Positions 20,701 to 31,200 of a stretch of 64,000 nucleotides of DNA are shown piece by piece. The stretch is from Serinus canaria (taxonomy: Eukaryota; Chordata; Aves; Passeriformes; Fringillidae): positions 51,445,973 through 51,509,972 of the forward strand of contig NC_066343.1 of NCBI RefSeq assembly GCF_022539315.1. The letters are read 5' to 3'. Every line of letters begins with the position of its first letter. Positions within the stretch are counted from its first letter, which is position 1. A model generated the notes under the pieces. It saw nothing but the letters and a program-made list of their open reading frames with translations, did not search any database and was not told where the DNA came from. The position numbers and the translations under genes were made by a program.

Positions 20701-22219
20701 TTTATCAAGGTAAAAAAGAAGAATATTAAAAATCAAATCCTTAACAGCTAGCTGAAAAAGACAAGCCTTTCTTTCAGTCCTTTCTTCAGACACATCCGCC
20801 CCATCTTCCTAGAGACAAACTCCACCTAAAGAGCTCTGACTCTCAAGCTCTGGCAGATTTAGCTACAGTAATTTGTACAGCTCTTTTCTGCCGACAGTTT
20901 GCATTTGTGTGTGCAGCTGAAGTAAGGTGTGCAAGGAGCCAGCATTATGTTCACTTCAATTCTCCCAACTGTGCAAGCTGTCAAACCAACAGAAGAATGA
21001 GGCAGTCAGTCAAGCACTGAAACAAGCTGGCACAGCAAAACTGTGTTTGTTAACAAGTTCTAATGTGCTACAGTGGGAAGGCAAATTCAAAAGGGTTTTG
21101 TTCCCTGAAGTTACACACACGTTAGGAATTCTGAAGTTGCCTACTTGATATTCCTCCTCAGAAAAAAAAATATGGAAAGGGTCAAAAAAAACCTTCTTTT
21201 AAGGAATCAAGTAACTTTGTGGAAACGCATTTTGGTATTTAAATTCATGTGCTTCTATTACTAAATTAATGTATACAAAACTTGACAGACATGAATGGTG
21301 TGGTAGACAGACTTGCTTATCAAATTTAAGAAGATTATGGCATGCCATTGTCACAAATGAGGAGGTTAATAGAAGAAATCATTTAGGCATACAGCACGTG
21401 CATAAATGCAGGACTTTGATTCTGCCAAGGAATCTGTGGCACTGACCTTTAGATCCCACAGAAAATCCTCTCAGCTCACTTACTTTTCATTAAAGCTATA
21501 CACACTGCTGGTTTTATTGGTACTATTTCTAATACAAACATTTATCTGGACAGAATCAACACTGACCAACTCATCACACAAGGGATAAGTGTTTAAAACA
21601 TAAAAGCATCACAGCTATTCTCTACTAGAGATCAACAGCAGCACGGAATATTTCAGATAAAGAAAAAAGAACCACTTTTGAAATTAGTGAAGTTATTAAT
21701 CAAAACTTGAACCCAAAGATGAAAAACACTGAAGGACTGACATAAAAAAGAGCCAGCTTAAGTAAATCATTAACCCCTTAGTGATGACAGGTTTTTGAGA
21801 ATTCTTGAGGTTTGATTCATCAGTTGAAAATTTAAAGTTATAGTCAGGTGGGTTTTCCTAGGTTTTTTTAAATTGCTCATTATATACAGATCCATTGCCT
21901 AGAAGCAGCACACAGTAACTGAAACTCAGATTTAAACCTAGTTACAGAGTGAAAAAAAATTGAATTTGTAAAATATGAAAGCTTTGATAAAACAGTTCTG
22001 AAATTCAATAGGACCGGATATCTTAAATTTTAGATCTATAAGGATATTAGGAACATCAGTACTACAGTATTTGCTGGTTTTTACCTTGTGGTGGTCTGGC
22101 AGAGAAAAGAATTCAGGAGAGTTTGGATTCCTCCACCGAAGGTGAAAGAGGTACTCCTCTGCTGAGCTCTCCAATGCCTCATGAGAGTAATTGTTCAATA
22201 TATCCACAGGGAATGACAT
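2173..22219 (-). CDS. FAM169A: FAM169A (soluble lamin-associated protein of 75 kDa), 12 coding exons
   Basis: The joined coding exons match human FAM169A/SLAP75, a nuclear protein associated with soluble lamins, from start to stop (comparison from memory). Landmarks are FPVDIL at the N-terminus, [55 protein letters not shown], an acidic low-complexity middle, and the C-terminal block [15 protein letters not shown] followed by a lysine-rich tail. The N-terminal ~250 residues look globular. The rest is Glu/Ser-rich and probably disordered, ending in a basic segment that could be a nuclear localisation signal. Splice sites were placed by eye. Coding lengths are 135, 100, 86, 172, 181, 129, 110, 55, 139, 166, 207 and 534 nt. 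The sum is one base more than a 670-aa frame; the excess is in exon 6. All other junctions are phase-consistent. Identification is very secure; exact exon 6 usage is not. Confidence 0.95.
3291..3337. repeat. Perfect 16-bp inverted repeat (hairpin)
   Basis: GTTAGTGTATTCTCCT (3,291-3,306) and its exact reverse complement (3,322-3,337) are separated by 15 bases. It lies in the intron between FAM169A exons 12 and 13. Confidence 0.95.
3473..3679 (-). CDS. FAM169A: FAM169A coding exon 12
   Basis: Exactly 69 codons, [20 protein letters not shown] to PPEDTESEK. Human has SELEPMNGEIMDDSLKTSL here. Acceptor is a long T run ending in TAG|GAAACG; donor AGAAG|GTGAGA. In frame throughout. Confidence 0.9.
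4533..4698 (-). CDS. FAM169A: FAM169A coding exon 11 (acidic segment)
   Basis: Encodes (R)[17 protein letters not shown] to EKQSEME, 55 codons, rich in Glu and Asp, matching human ARPSESSEEFLEEEPEQ. Acceptor GCTACAG|ACC, donor ATGGAG|GTGAGT (strong). Exits in phase 0. Confidence 0.9.
4886..5271 (+). mobile_element. Solo LTR, ERVK-like, with 6-bp target duplication
   Basis: Begins TGTCACCGAC and ends ACTGTAACA, with TG...CA termini. It is flanked on both sides by GAAAAC (4,880-4,885 and 5,272-5,277), a perfect 6-bp target-site duplication, the size usual for class II (ERVK-like) elements. An AATAAA at 5,191-5,196 fits plus orientation, antisense to FAM169A. The sequence resembles a common passerine LTR family (from memory). 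It lies in the intron between exons 10 and 11; no internal retroviral sequence remains. Confidence 0.88.
6621..6647. repeat. 27-bp near-perfect palindrome
   Basis: TGTAACAATCATC, a single T, then GATGATTGTTACA: 13-bp arms with a 1-base centre. In the intron between exons 10 and 11. Confidence 0.95.
7256..7394 (-). CDS. FAM169A: FAM169A coding exon 10
   Basis: Encodes (D)[19 protein letters not shown] to ALQMSKS plus two bases; human has TRSGNLKRPKIGKR at this point. Two acceptors are possible. TCCCAAG|ACCC gives an alignment without gaps to human. AATGCAG|CTCC, 12 bases downstream, also keeps the frame. I chose the first on alignment length. Donor AGCAG|GTAC. Confidence 0.82.
7735..7789 (-). 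CDS. FAM169A: FAM169A coding exon 9
   Basis: A short exon of 55 nt encoding [18 protein letters not shown] plus one base. Acceptor CTCCACAG|GCT, donor CTGAAG|GTAA. It aligns with human DSLKDAFASTSEG, with a few extra residues in the bird. Confidence 0.82.
8701..9314 (+). mobile_element. LTR-like retroelement
   Basis: The stretch from TGTTAGAGGT to AAACCAAGACCA resembles a passerine LTR I recall, with ATAAAG followed by a TTATTCC-type tract near 9,163 acting as a plausible polyadenylation signal in plus orientation. I could not find a matching target-site duplication, so the ends are approximate. It lies between FAM169A exons 8 and 9. The 115-residue open frame inside it is not conserved coding sequence. 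Confidence 0.6.
9667..9723. repeat. 20-bp inverted repeat with a 5-base bulge
   Basis: The right arm CTGGAGAAAAGAGTGATAGT (9,704-9,723) pairs fully with the left arm at 9,667-9,691, which carries 5 extra pyrimidines. The loop is 12 bases. In the intron between exons 8 and 9. Confidence 0.9.
10485..10580. repeat. A/C-rich low-complexity tract
   Basis: About 95 bases of AAAACAAAACC-type sequence with almost no T. It produces a spurious Phe/Val/Leu-rich open frame on the minus strand. Confidence 0.85.
10734..10843 (-). CDS. FAM169A: FAM169A coding exon 8
   Basis: Encodes (A)[16 protein letters not shown] to VETQLS, where the conserved core ends. Acceptor CTTCACAG|CAG. Two donors overlap: AAGT|GTAGGT and GTAG|GTACAC, 4 bases apart. 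Only the first joins exon 9 without a stop and gives QLSADSQK against human QLTIDSLK, so it was chosen. A 19-base A run (plus strand, 10,694-10,712) lies in the following intron. Confidence 0.85.
10912..11400 (+). repeat. 5' LTR of the ERVL-like provirus
   Basis: Starts TGCTTTCAGCTGGGACAG. It shares the GAGCAGGTG, TATA-region and TTAAGCTGTTCTTGTCTCAA blocks with the downstream copy. Its end is blurred near TTAGTTGCTTG, so the 3' limit is approximate. It begins only 68 bases upstream (minus-strand sense) of FAM169A exon 8. Confidence 0.75.
13620..14166 (+). repeat. 3' LTR of the ERVL-like provirus
   Basis: Better preserved than the 5' copy: CATGCTCTGCCAGTGAGCAG, CAGTATATAAACTGGGG, TTAAACTGTTCTTATATCAA, and an end reading GCTGGGGTTAAAATATGACA. 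The first ~30 bases are degraded. Confidence 0.8.
14312..14440 (-). CDS. FAM169A: FAM169A coding exon 7
   Basis: Encodes (A)[20 protein letters not shown] to QKENLRIA, matching human ACKQYFEKYPGDHELLWEVEG. Acceptor TTGCTCAG|CTTG, donor TTGCAG|GTATGG, 129 nt, enters and leaves in phase 1. This exon fixes the phase of the upstream GC donor, because G|CT forms the conserved Ala codon. Confidence 0.93.
15863..16043 (-). CDS. FAM169A: FAM169A coding exon 6, with a one-base frame problem
   Basis: From codon CAT (16,019-16,017) onward the exon reads [17 protein letters not shown] to [13 protein letters not shown], clearly FAM169A. With the best acceptor (ATATCAG|GAAGTG, after a TTTTTTCCCTCC tract) the 5' part reads GSVSSSLL, matching human GSICASFL, but one extra T (an A in the plus-strand run at 16,020-16,022) then shifts the frame to a TAA at 16,006-16,008. 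Removing it in thought gives exactly the expected length. Alternatively, acceptors in TTAGTAG, starting the exon at 16,033 or 16,030, keep the frame and lose 3-4 residues. The donor is ACAG|GCAAGC, a GC-type site. The segment [10 protein letters not shown] resembles acetyltransferase motif A (inference). Confidence 0.85.
16880..17375 (+). mobile_element. CR1 LINE 3' end
   Basis: Contains the avian CR1 hallmarks TTGTTCAGCCTGGAGAAGAG, GCACCTGAAAGGAGCCTACA, GATTTAAACTGGATA and the tail CATTCTACAATTCT, a decayed copy of the CR1 3' repeat. It is 5'-truncated, as most avian CR1 copies are. It lies between FAM169A exons 5 and 6, antisense to the gene. A 13-bp perfect inverted repeat at 17,266-17,300 is not part of the usual element. 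Confidence 0.9.
17897..18068 (-). CDS. FAM169A: FAM169A coding exon 5
   Basis: Encodes [15 protein letters not shown] through [16 protein letters not shown], 57 codons plus one base. This is the most conserved stretch of the protein. Acceptor CCTTAG|GTG, donor CCTACAG|GTAGAA, exits in phase 1. Confidence 0.95.
19394..19479 (-). CDS. FAM169A: FAM169A coding exon 4
   Basis: Encodes the end of an Ala codon and then [19 protein letters not shown] to GLHQ (28 codons). Very similar to the human segment [19 protein letters not shown]. Acceptor TTTCAAG|CTG, donor CATCAG|GTAAAG, exits in phase 0. Confidence 0.92.
20534..20633 (-). CDS. FAM169A: FAM169A coding exon 3
   Basis: Encodes [15 protein letters not shown] through PPWDSFT, 33 codons plus one base. 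The acceptor TTGCAG|GTTCC is good. The donor is ACAG|GTTTCA, a weak match to the consensus, but phase 1 there joins exon 4 to give the conserved [12 protein letters not shown] segment. The segment is diverged from human (PPWDSFT against APEDSLT). Confidence 0.9.
22085..22219 (-). CDS. FAM169A: FAM169A coding exon with start codon (exon 2)
   Basis: This exon encodes 45 residues beginning [17 protein letters not shown]; the human protein begins MAFPVDMLENCSHEELE. A pyrimidine-rich acceptor ending CTCAAG lies 3 bases upstream of the ATG, so the 5' untranslated region is almost entirely in an earlier exon. The donor is CACAAG|GTAA and the exon ends in phase 0. Upstream ATGs in the same open frame lie before the acceptor and are intronic. 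Confidence 0.93.
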
Positions 22220-22222
22220 GCT

Positions 22223-25200
22223 CTTGAGAAATAAAGCAACATTATTAATGTAGGTACTTTGAGACATACAATGCAGATGTAAATATGACTGTTGACCCAC
22301 ACTCTGCTGTTGAACACCCACACTCTGCTGCTGACTCTATATCAGTGACAGAAAAGAGAAATGCTCCATCATTTACAATCAATTAGGTGGTGACCAATAA
22401 CACCCAGACTTGTAAAAGAATCAAATCTGTGCTCCTAAGCAGAAAAGCCTGTAGATGCCCCTAGACCTCAGTTGTAGCAGATTTCCAACACACAAGCCGC
22501 ATGTTTGCACAAGTACATTCTGCTCTGAGGTGGCAGACTTCATTTTATTTCCCTCCCAGATGATGTTTTTGATGTCACCAGTCACCTTATAACTAGGTGG
22601 TAAAAAAAAAGTAAACCACCCAGATGATAACAAGATGGAGTTAATTTGAGACTTTGCATTTAAATCCATCTCTGAAGAAACCAAAACATTGCTCAGGATT
22701 TTTCTCATCAACTGGCCTGTTAGTGTTCTTAACAGATGGTTGTTTCCAAAAGCATTTCAGCTGTGAACAGAAACTTACACAAGCTCATTAAAAACAAGAG
22801 CCCACAACAGACTAAAGAGAGACACTTTAAGGAGGTGACAAGACAAGACTATAACACTGAAGCCAAACCATAGTGGCAGTAACTCCTAAAAAGCTCTAAG
22901 ATTCAAATTTTCCTTGTCAAAACAGTGTGAAATTAAAATGAGCAAGTGCTCCTGGAATCCACTGTGTGGTCTTCAGGTAAGGCTTTTCCAGCTCTATAAA
23001 ACTATACACAGAAAGATACCCCTCAGCTGCTTTGAAGCTATGACTCAAACTCTCAGAAGCATGAACAAACACAAGTTTGTGAGAACCTGCTCTGGTGTCC
23101 TGGAGGAACAACACAAGAGTTTTCATACAAGTTTTATAATTCCTAATCTTCACTATGGAGGCTTATTTTTCAGTTTTATTTTAAATCTTAGTGTGCAATG
23201 ATTTGTTTGTTTTCCCTGTTTACCTTCAGTCCCCCTATTTAATCCACCATTCATTATTCTACTGACACAGGAACATCAAGGGTGAAACATCTTATTCTGA
23301 CTCAACCAGTAGAAATTAAAAGTCTACATTTTGAAGGCTTTTAAACAGCAATAATATGCTAGTACTAAGTTGATTGGAGAAGAGGTGGCTCCTTCTATGG
23401 AAGAGATTTTTTTTTTTTTCCCCTGTTAAAATGGAACTTGGACATGACTTCATTGGCATATACATCTGCTGCATTTAATAGTGTTGCTGATGAAAACACT
23501 AATGTTTTCCATGAATGTTACTGTTCAGACATACATGTGCATTCCTCAGAGCCATTTCCTTTCAAATTCAGGTAATTCCTTCCCCCCAATTGTTATCTGC
23601 ATTTTCTCCTGCCTTCCTCTCCAGTCTCTCACATTCCTTCTACTATTGCCCACTGTCAGACACTTCACTGTATCTTGTAATTCTCCACCTGTTTCTTCCC
23701 ACATTTCAGGGCTGCCCTTGCTATTGCTAACAATCAACTCCTTTGGCTCCTCCTGTTTGCAAGCAAAATGTTTTCCAGAGCCAAAGGTGAGGTGTGCATG
23801 TTTTTGAATGTAGCAGCAATGCAGAGCAGACAGAGGAGCTGCTGTCAGGGGTGAAATTCATACACCCTCAGCCTCTTTATCTCTAGCAGATATGGCTTGC
23901 CTGCAGATACTACAGTTCTCAAACACACCAGCAATACTGCACAGTGTGATAAGCAAGTCCGCGCAGTATTGAAAGGAGAAGCATAAGATCACGTGACACT
24001 ACTTCTACAAGAAGATGAGGCTTTGCCATCCTGTTAACTGCAACAGGCAAGGTAAATTCAGCTGTAAAGGAATACAGGGATATGAAAAACACAAAATTTA
24101 ATTTTCTGTATGCTGGCAGAAAGGGTAACCCCCCTCTATTACTAAACAAATGCATAAGTGCTTAGATAACTCTGCTATTAACAAAGAAATTGAGCTGAGG
24201 TTCCATTATTGCATGACAAGCAGACAAACAAGCCAGAAGCTAAAACTTTAAGCCTGAAGCTATAACTTTAGGCCTCTAGGAAATAATTCCTGACATTTTT
24301 TTGGAATAAAACAATGAAGGACCAAAGCAGAAAACATGCAATAAGAAATCCAATAGATTATCTGAGTTCCAACCACTACACCACTATGAATATGAAAGCA
24401 GCAACCACATCTTTGCTTAAAAGCAGAAAAGACTAATTATTGCATTCATTAAATTACCCTCAAAATCACTCACATATCTCTTTTCTGTTTGCTATTTGGG
24501 CTACCTAATTTGTCATGGCACATTTAGATTTTGTTTGCTCTTATTTGCTCTTTATTTGCTCCCAGTAGTAACTTTTTGACTATTCCTTTTGCAGCAGTCA
24601 CAGAGAACATGCTATGCAAAAGAAAGCAATACAGAGAAATTTTCAAGACTAAACTAAGGAAAACCTACTCAGCACTCCTTCTAAACATTAATCTTTTTCA
24701 CCATGCAGCAGATTAGACCTGTAAAGTCACAAGCTCTCATACACTTGTGTGATGTATTTTGTCTCTCTGCTAAAGAGGTGAGAAATAGTTCACATTTAAG
24801 TTCACTTCTGAACTCATCCCTGAAGAAATCAGTAACTGTTCAGTAACAAAGTTATTAAGTTATAATAAAAGCATTAAACAAGTGATGAAAGAAGAATGTT
24901 CTATGCCAATCTACAGCAGAGCACAAGGAAGTAGATAACAATACAAAATGCAAGCATCTCAAATTTGAAATGCAAATTAACCAACCAAAGACAAATGAAA
25001 TGCCTTCCAACAGCAATGAATTAATATTAATCCCTCATTAAAACACAGTTGGTTTGACAGTATGTATGTTAAACAAAGTAAAAATACAGATGCCTCTACA
25101 TCTAGCCAATCTCAAGTTAAAACAGGAGAGAGAAAAAGGGCTGGAGAAAACTTTTCAGTTTTTTTTTTTTTACTAGAGTATTAACACATTTTTGTTGCAG

Positions 25201-28200
25201 AGGCAGCAGGAACAGCACAGGTCTCTACCATGCAGTTCCTCATGCCCCTTTTTGTTGCTCTAAACCTCAATGCACTGCAGAACTGTAAAACTGTCAGGTC
25301 AAATCTTTGTCACACATTGCATGGGCACACTCTGCTCCTGGGGTACCATTCCAATTGGTTAGCACACAGTCAGGCTGACTGAGCACATGCAGTGTAGCCC
25401 TAAGCAACCAAACTCATCATGAGTACCTAATATGTTTTCATGTACATTTGTACATAAAGGCATATTAGAAGAGTGTGTTTGGAGGGGAAGGAAGAAAATT
25501 AATTTTGTTTTTTAAATGAGACAACTTAAGCATTTCATTTTTCAAGTGAAAGAAAATAAATCTTACACTCTTCAAAAGCGCATCATTTCGCAGAATAATA
25601 TTAATAGTTTTGTGTCAAACTCAGAAGAATAATATTTGCTTTAATGTGGAATCGTATGACTTTCTCCCTTGTCAGCATTATACAAGCTATTACATGAGGA
25701 ATGGCACGTCCTTTTTTAGGAACAGCTGCAGCACCAGAGGGTAACAGATCAATTCATGGAATGCCAACAAAAACCACATTTAACAGGATGAGTGAACACA
25801 TTCCTGTGCAACGCAGGCATTTTATTCACAAAATCTTTATTACTATTAGCACTAAGGTTAAGAAAAGCCAGGGAATAAGTGAGCAACACTGGAAACTAGT
25901 TTAATTATAAATTATATCTACAACTCCTATTTCATCTCAGAGTGCATGAGAGATGCATGGTACACACAGGTTCCAGCTTATGTGTGGATCTGAGCAGGAA
26001 TCAAGAGAACTATTAATCCCCTTGCAGTTCCTCAATATTGAATGACACAAAATTGCAGAAGGATAATAACCCAAAAGCTAGGTTATTTCTTACAGTATGT
26101 CAGAAGGCTTAAATACAGCTTTAAACTGGGTTTGGGTGCCTTTATCTCAGGGGAAGTGGAGTCTAACTGTTAGGCTAACAGATAAGGATTTAGAGAAATT
26201 TCCAGCTTTAGCACAGACTTAATGTGAATACAGACATGTTATGTGATCTGCCTCAACTCCTCTACAAAACACAAATAATCATTATCTCAGAGGGATCTTC
26301 GCTGAGATCATCAGATATTTGAATGTTGTATCAAAACTTAACAAGTACTGGAAATGCACAGTTACTTACACGGGACAGCTTACCTGAGCAACTCATTCTC
26401 CTTAAAAAAATAAAATAATTTAAAAAAAAGAAACAATAAAAAAAAACATCCAAGACCTTTTCAAGATAAGATAATAACTGGGACAAATAATCATGCAGGT
26501 GAACAATCTTCAAATTTAAATTTGTTTATCATAATAAATAATTATGATTTAAGTAGTTGTCTGGGGGGTTTTTAAAATAGTGATTTGCAGTTTGGAGAAC
26601 AGGTGCCAGGGTGCTCAAGCCATGACCTGCAAAATTTTCTGCTAAACTAGAAAAGCCAATTTAGACCCAGCCTGCAGGATACAAATACAAGTCCAGTCCT
26701 GTGATGAAACACCAGCCTACTCAGACAAAAAGTAAACTGCAGTAATGTCTGACCCAAGCTTTGATCGATTTCAATGAGTGCAGAAGCACTGGATGACCAA
26801 ACCCCTCAACGACTGCCACGCATTTCCTATGAATCATCACACACCTTAAACCAAGTTCTGTTTTAAAAATAGAATCCATGATCCTACCACAACCTCTCAG
26901 ACTAGCTGTGAGCTACACCTGGGCTCACATCATGAAAAGAGACATAAAAACCAAACTAAACAGATATGTCCACACATACACCAGTTCCAGAGAAAGCCAA
27001 GACAGGACTGCAGAAGTCCCAGGAAAGGCTCCAGGCCCAAAGTGATGATGCACCAAAGCAGCAACGACCTTGATCAGAGCAGCAGGAACATAATTTCTAT
27101 TTTGCTGTTCTTGTTACCCACCTTGCAGCATCCAGTTGCTAGTCTGGTGAAAGCTGTGAAACTACATAAATGTTGTAAGAAAATTTTAAATTCTTAGGAA
27201 GTAGTCTTTTCAGTCTTCTGGCTTCAACTACAAAACAAAATCATCACATCTGCTACTGGAATTGTTAAGCTGTTTTACCAGTTACTCTATTAACAGACAA
27301 ATTACAGAAATGTTTCTTTGTTTTTACTACCAGCTGTTACATACACACAGTATTTTCATTTTGTTTCTTCTTTATTTGACAATACATACTTTGAACTGAG
27401 ATAAGTTGTTTTTAAAGTAATTTCTTTATTTCTATAAATAGAGAGAAATACTTAAGTTTAAAAGTTCATAATTTTCTATTACAAAAATAAGTAAATTTTA
27501 AACCTCTGCTAAAATAATTAGTCATTTAAGTATGTTTAAGAGAGTACGTACTTGGTTTATCATGAGTCAACATAACTGAAATACACAGACAAAACCTGTG
27601 CCATAATTACCTATTTAGACCACTATTGAAACAAAGCTTTTGAGTTTTATAAACACTTGCATCTCTTAAAACTCTATTAACTTTAATCTGTAATCTTACA
27701 TACATTGGTTATAGGAAGAGGAACACATTTTAGGAAAGAGGTGTTAAAATTTTAAACAACAGAGTGTTTATGAGGATTTCTTGAAAACTGCATCAGCTTG
27801 AAGCAGCAACAATCATACAATGATCTGCCACATTGAACAGACAACTCAAGTCTTTCTCACTCACATAACTACTTATTTAGATGTAGGTTTTCTTGGGGTT
27901 TAAATTGTTGGGGTCTCTAGCTTGTCAGAGTGGCCCCAAGAAAAGTTGGAAAGTCTCTTTTCTCAGCCCAGTGCTTAAGTTCTCAGTCTCAAGGTTGTTT
28001 ATTATATCTTATCTATGAAATTCTTTCTCCTGGGCTGCCAAGGTCAGCTCAGCAAGACAATCAGAGGCACTCTGCCTGCCCCCAGGGTGGTGTTAAGTCT
28101 TTACATTGAAAACTAGGTATACAATGTTTACAAATTACTTTCCAATACCTATCATCTCTGTTAGACAGTGAGCTTCTACTCTAAACCAATTTAAAAGTGC

Positions 28201-31200
28201 CAACAGCAGCAGAAGATGGAGGCCCAGAAGAAGGAGAAAGGCAGGACATGCCCAGATCCCTCCATCTTGCCCCCTGAATCTCCATTTTAAAAACTCCAAA
28301 ATCTACTTTTCCACCCTGTGCTAAATTCACTACCATTCTACTTAATTTGTTGTGGCTTGCACATCTTCATCTAAGGTTGGTAACTTGCTCCACGGGTCAT
28401 AATCAAAACCACAGGGATTTTGGGCTCTGTGCCAGGGTCTCTGAGACCCCTGGCAGGGGTCTTGGCTGCTCAGGACAGCCAGAGGGATGTCCTGGATGCT
28501 GACATTAAATCACAAATTTGGAGGTTGGACAACAAGTCTTCAAACCACGATCCACACATTAGCACTAAGGCATATTTCCCTGCAGTATAGCTTTTGAGAA
28601 TATTTTTTTGAGACTATAAGCCAATAAATACAAGATCTTGACAGCTCAGATAGGTTTGCACTGGTTTCTATTTTTTCCTTAAAAGGCAAAATAAGATTTT
28701 TGGTTTGTTGGTTTGGTTTACAGTAACATAAACCCCAAACAATATCTGTTCATACCCTGCAAAATCAGAAATTGAAAGTTCTTAAGGAAACACATGGCAG
28801 TGTCTAGAAATTGCTGTCAACATCAACCAGGATCCCTGGATTAATATGCCAGCCACATTACCCGTAATCTCCTTGAAGCAGCTTATGCAACTCTGGTTTT
28901 CTCTCAGACACACAAATCAAAGCTGTTGATTTGAAAGCAAATAAACAAACAAAACCAGCAAAACCTTTCCATTCATCAATTAACCACACAATGTCACTTA
29001 CATGTATAGCACAGAATTATGAAATCTACATACAGGATTCAATTCCCCAGCAAGAATTACGGTCAGAAGTTCTAAATGCTGGGTTTGAGCACTCTCTTAT
29101 CAGACGAAACATGAACAAGGACAGAAAGGGGAAGAGTCCTCCACATTTAAAAAAAAAAAAACAAACCAACCCAAACAAAAATCAATCAAACAAAAAAAAC
29201 CTGCATCTGATTTCTTTAATTAAAGGTAACAGGGTAGTATTATGAGAAGACATGCAACTTCTCTCTCAAACTCACCTCAGGCAGGTGAGATTCTTACTCA
29301 TATGCCCAATTAGCCACCTGTGTAACACCACTGGCATTTTACTCAAGTGATTTAAATTAGATATTATATTAGACAGCTTATTTAATCAACTAAATTCATA
29401 GGTATGCAATTACTAACCTGTTATTTACATTTTCTACAGTCTCACATTTTAATGAGATTATTGTCTGGTTTTTTTGAAGAACACTTCCTTCAGTAGGGAG
29501 TTTTGGAAACTAATATGCACAAGTGTTTCCTACAATGAAAATGTGCCAGACCTATGCTAAATTGAAATTCTGTGTTTGAGACTGATCAAAATAAACACAA
29601 TTAATAAATTTGGAAAACTAAGAAGCCTTTCATGCCTCCCCTTTCTACAACTCCAATGCAAGGTGACTACATCCACATGTAAAATGAAAACCATTCTAGT
29701 TGTGTTTGAAAATAATGAACATGTATATTTAACAAGACAGAAAGATACAGCAAGGTGGGATTATTACTTCATCAATCTGCCTCTCTCTGATGTATATCTG
29801 ATCTTTCCACTGCTCAGCACTCACTTTTCTTTCTAATTTCCCACTTTCCTCCTACTTTTCTTTACTACATGACAAACCTATTTAGAGGCTAAGAAAACAA
29901 CATCAAACTCCACACAGATACCCCTAATGACCCACCTTTCCTCTCTGGTCACTAGTCTTTCTCCCTTCCATGCCTCAGCAGTTTGAAGTTGCTGGTGTGC
30001 AGCTCTCCAGCTCCATCCTCAGTACCCTCCAACTTTGCTTCTGCAGTTTAGGCCTTACACCATCTGCTCCTAAAGCCCTTAATGACCTTCTTATAGCCCT
30101 CATCACTTAGAGCCCCACAGCCTCCCTTCACAGGTGGCTGATGGGCCACCTGGAACATACACAGCCACACTACTCTCACTCCTCCTCTTCTATAATTTCC
30201 ATAGGTTTACCTCCTGCTTCTCCAGGCATCTAACAAGGCAATATTCTGATGCTAAACTTGCTGCTTGATATCAGATGTTCATCTCTTACTTCCACTTGGA
30301 ACCCACACTTCTTGGCAACTCCTTCCATTTTCAAACCTTCATATCCTCCCCTAACATTATCCCACTGGTTTGCAAGGGCCATCTCATAAGTGCATCTAGT
30401 GAATTCAGAGATGAGGACAATAAAGAAAGCTCTTTTTTGAACACACTTAGGAGGAGAAAAAAAAAAAGGGCCAAAAAAACCCACTGAATCTGGGTAGACA
30501 GCTGGTGGACTATCAAGCCTAACATAACTAATCTAAAACCAGAGTGAGACTGGAGTTGCAGTAACCCTATGTACACATTTGCATCTATTTTTAAAATGCT
30601 TGGCTGCACTGTCCTGTCCCCTATCCCCACAACTGGGGCAGACGTCAAAGCTGCACAGATTAGATTAGCAATCACAGATACATGTTAGCAAAGTCTAATG
30701 AGTTACTTCTCATCAGCCAAAGAATAGCAACTCTCCCTGGCTCTTTTGAGGATATTCCACATGGAAATTCAAGTGATGGCATCTATGGCTACTAACAATG
30801 AGGAGCAGGTGATTTAATCTTTGCAATCACAGTCCCCATACCCAAGGAGTTACTAAAACAGCTGTCTGAACTACAACTATGCCACATGAAGTCTGGCTTT
30901 CTGCAGACAAGCCGTAGGAAAATTCAACAGTTAAGTAGCATGCAATCTCTTTTTCCTTGTTTAAATTATCTGTAGGTGGTTTTGCTGGTTTTGCCTACTT
31001 TTTAATGTCACTTGCAGCAGGAGACCTACAACTAGGAAAACAGCATACAACTAAGAAAGCAGCGACTGCCTTGGTTTTGTGGGCAATTCAAATGAAAATG
31101 CAGAAAGGGGAATAGGAATTAACATGAGATGTTCCTGGACACAGAACTGAAAATAAACAAGGCTGCAACAAGTGATCCTTGTCAGCCAGCCAACCATAAA

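Noticed and set aside
22296..22331. Functional tandem repeat in the 5' untranslated region
   Set aside because: Two near-identical 20-nt units lie upstream of the exon 2 acceptor, so they are intronic; two copies are too few to suggest a system.
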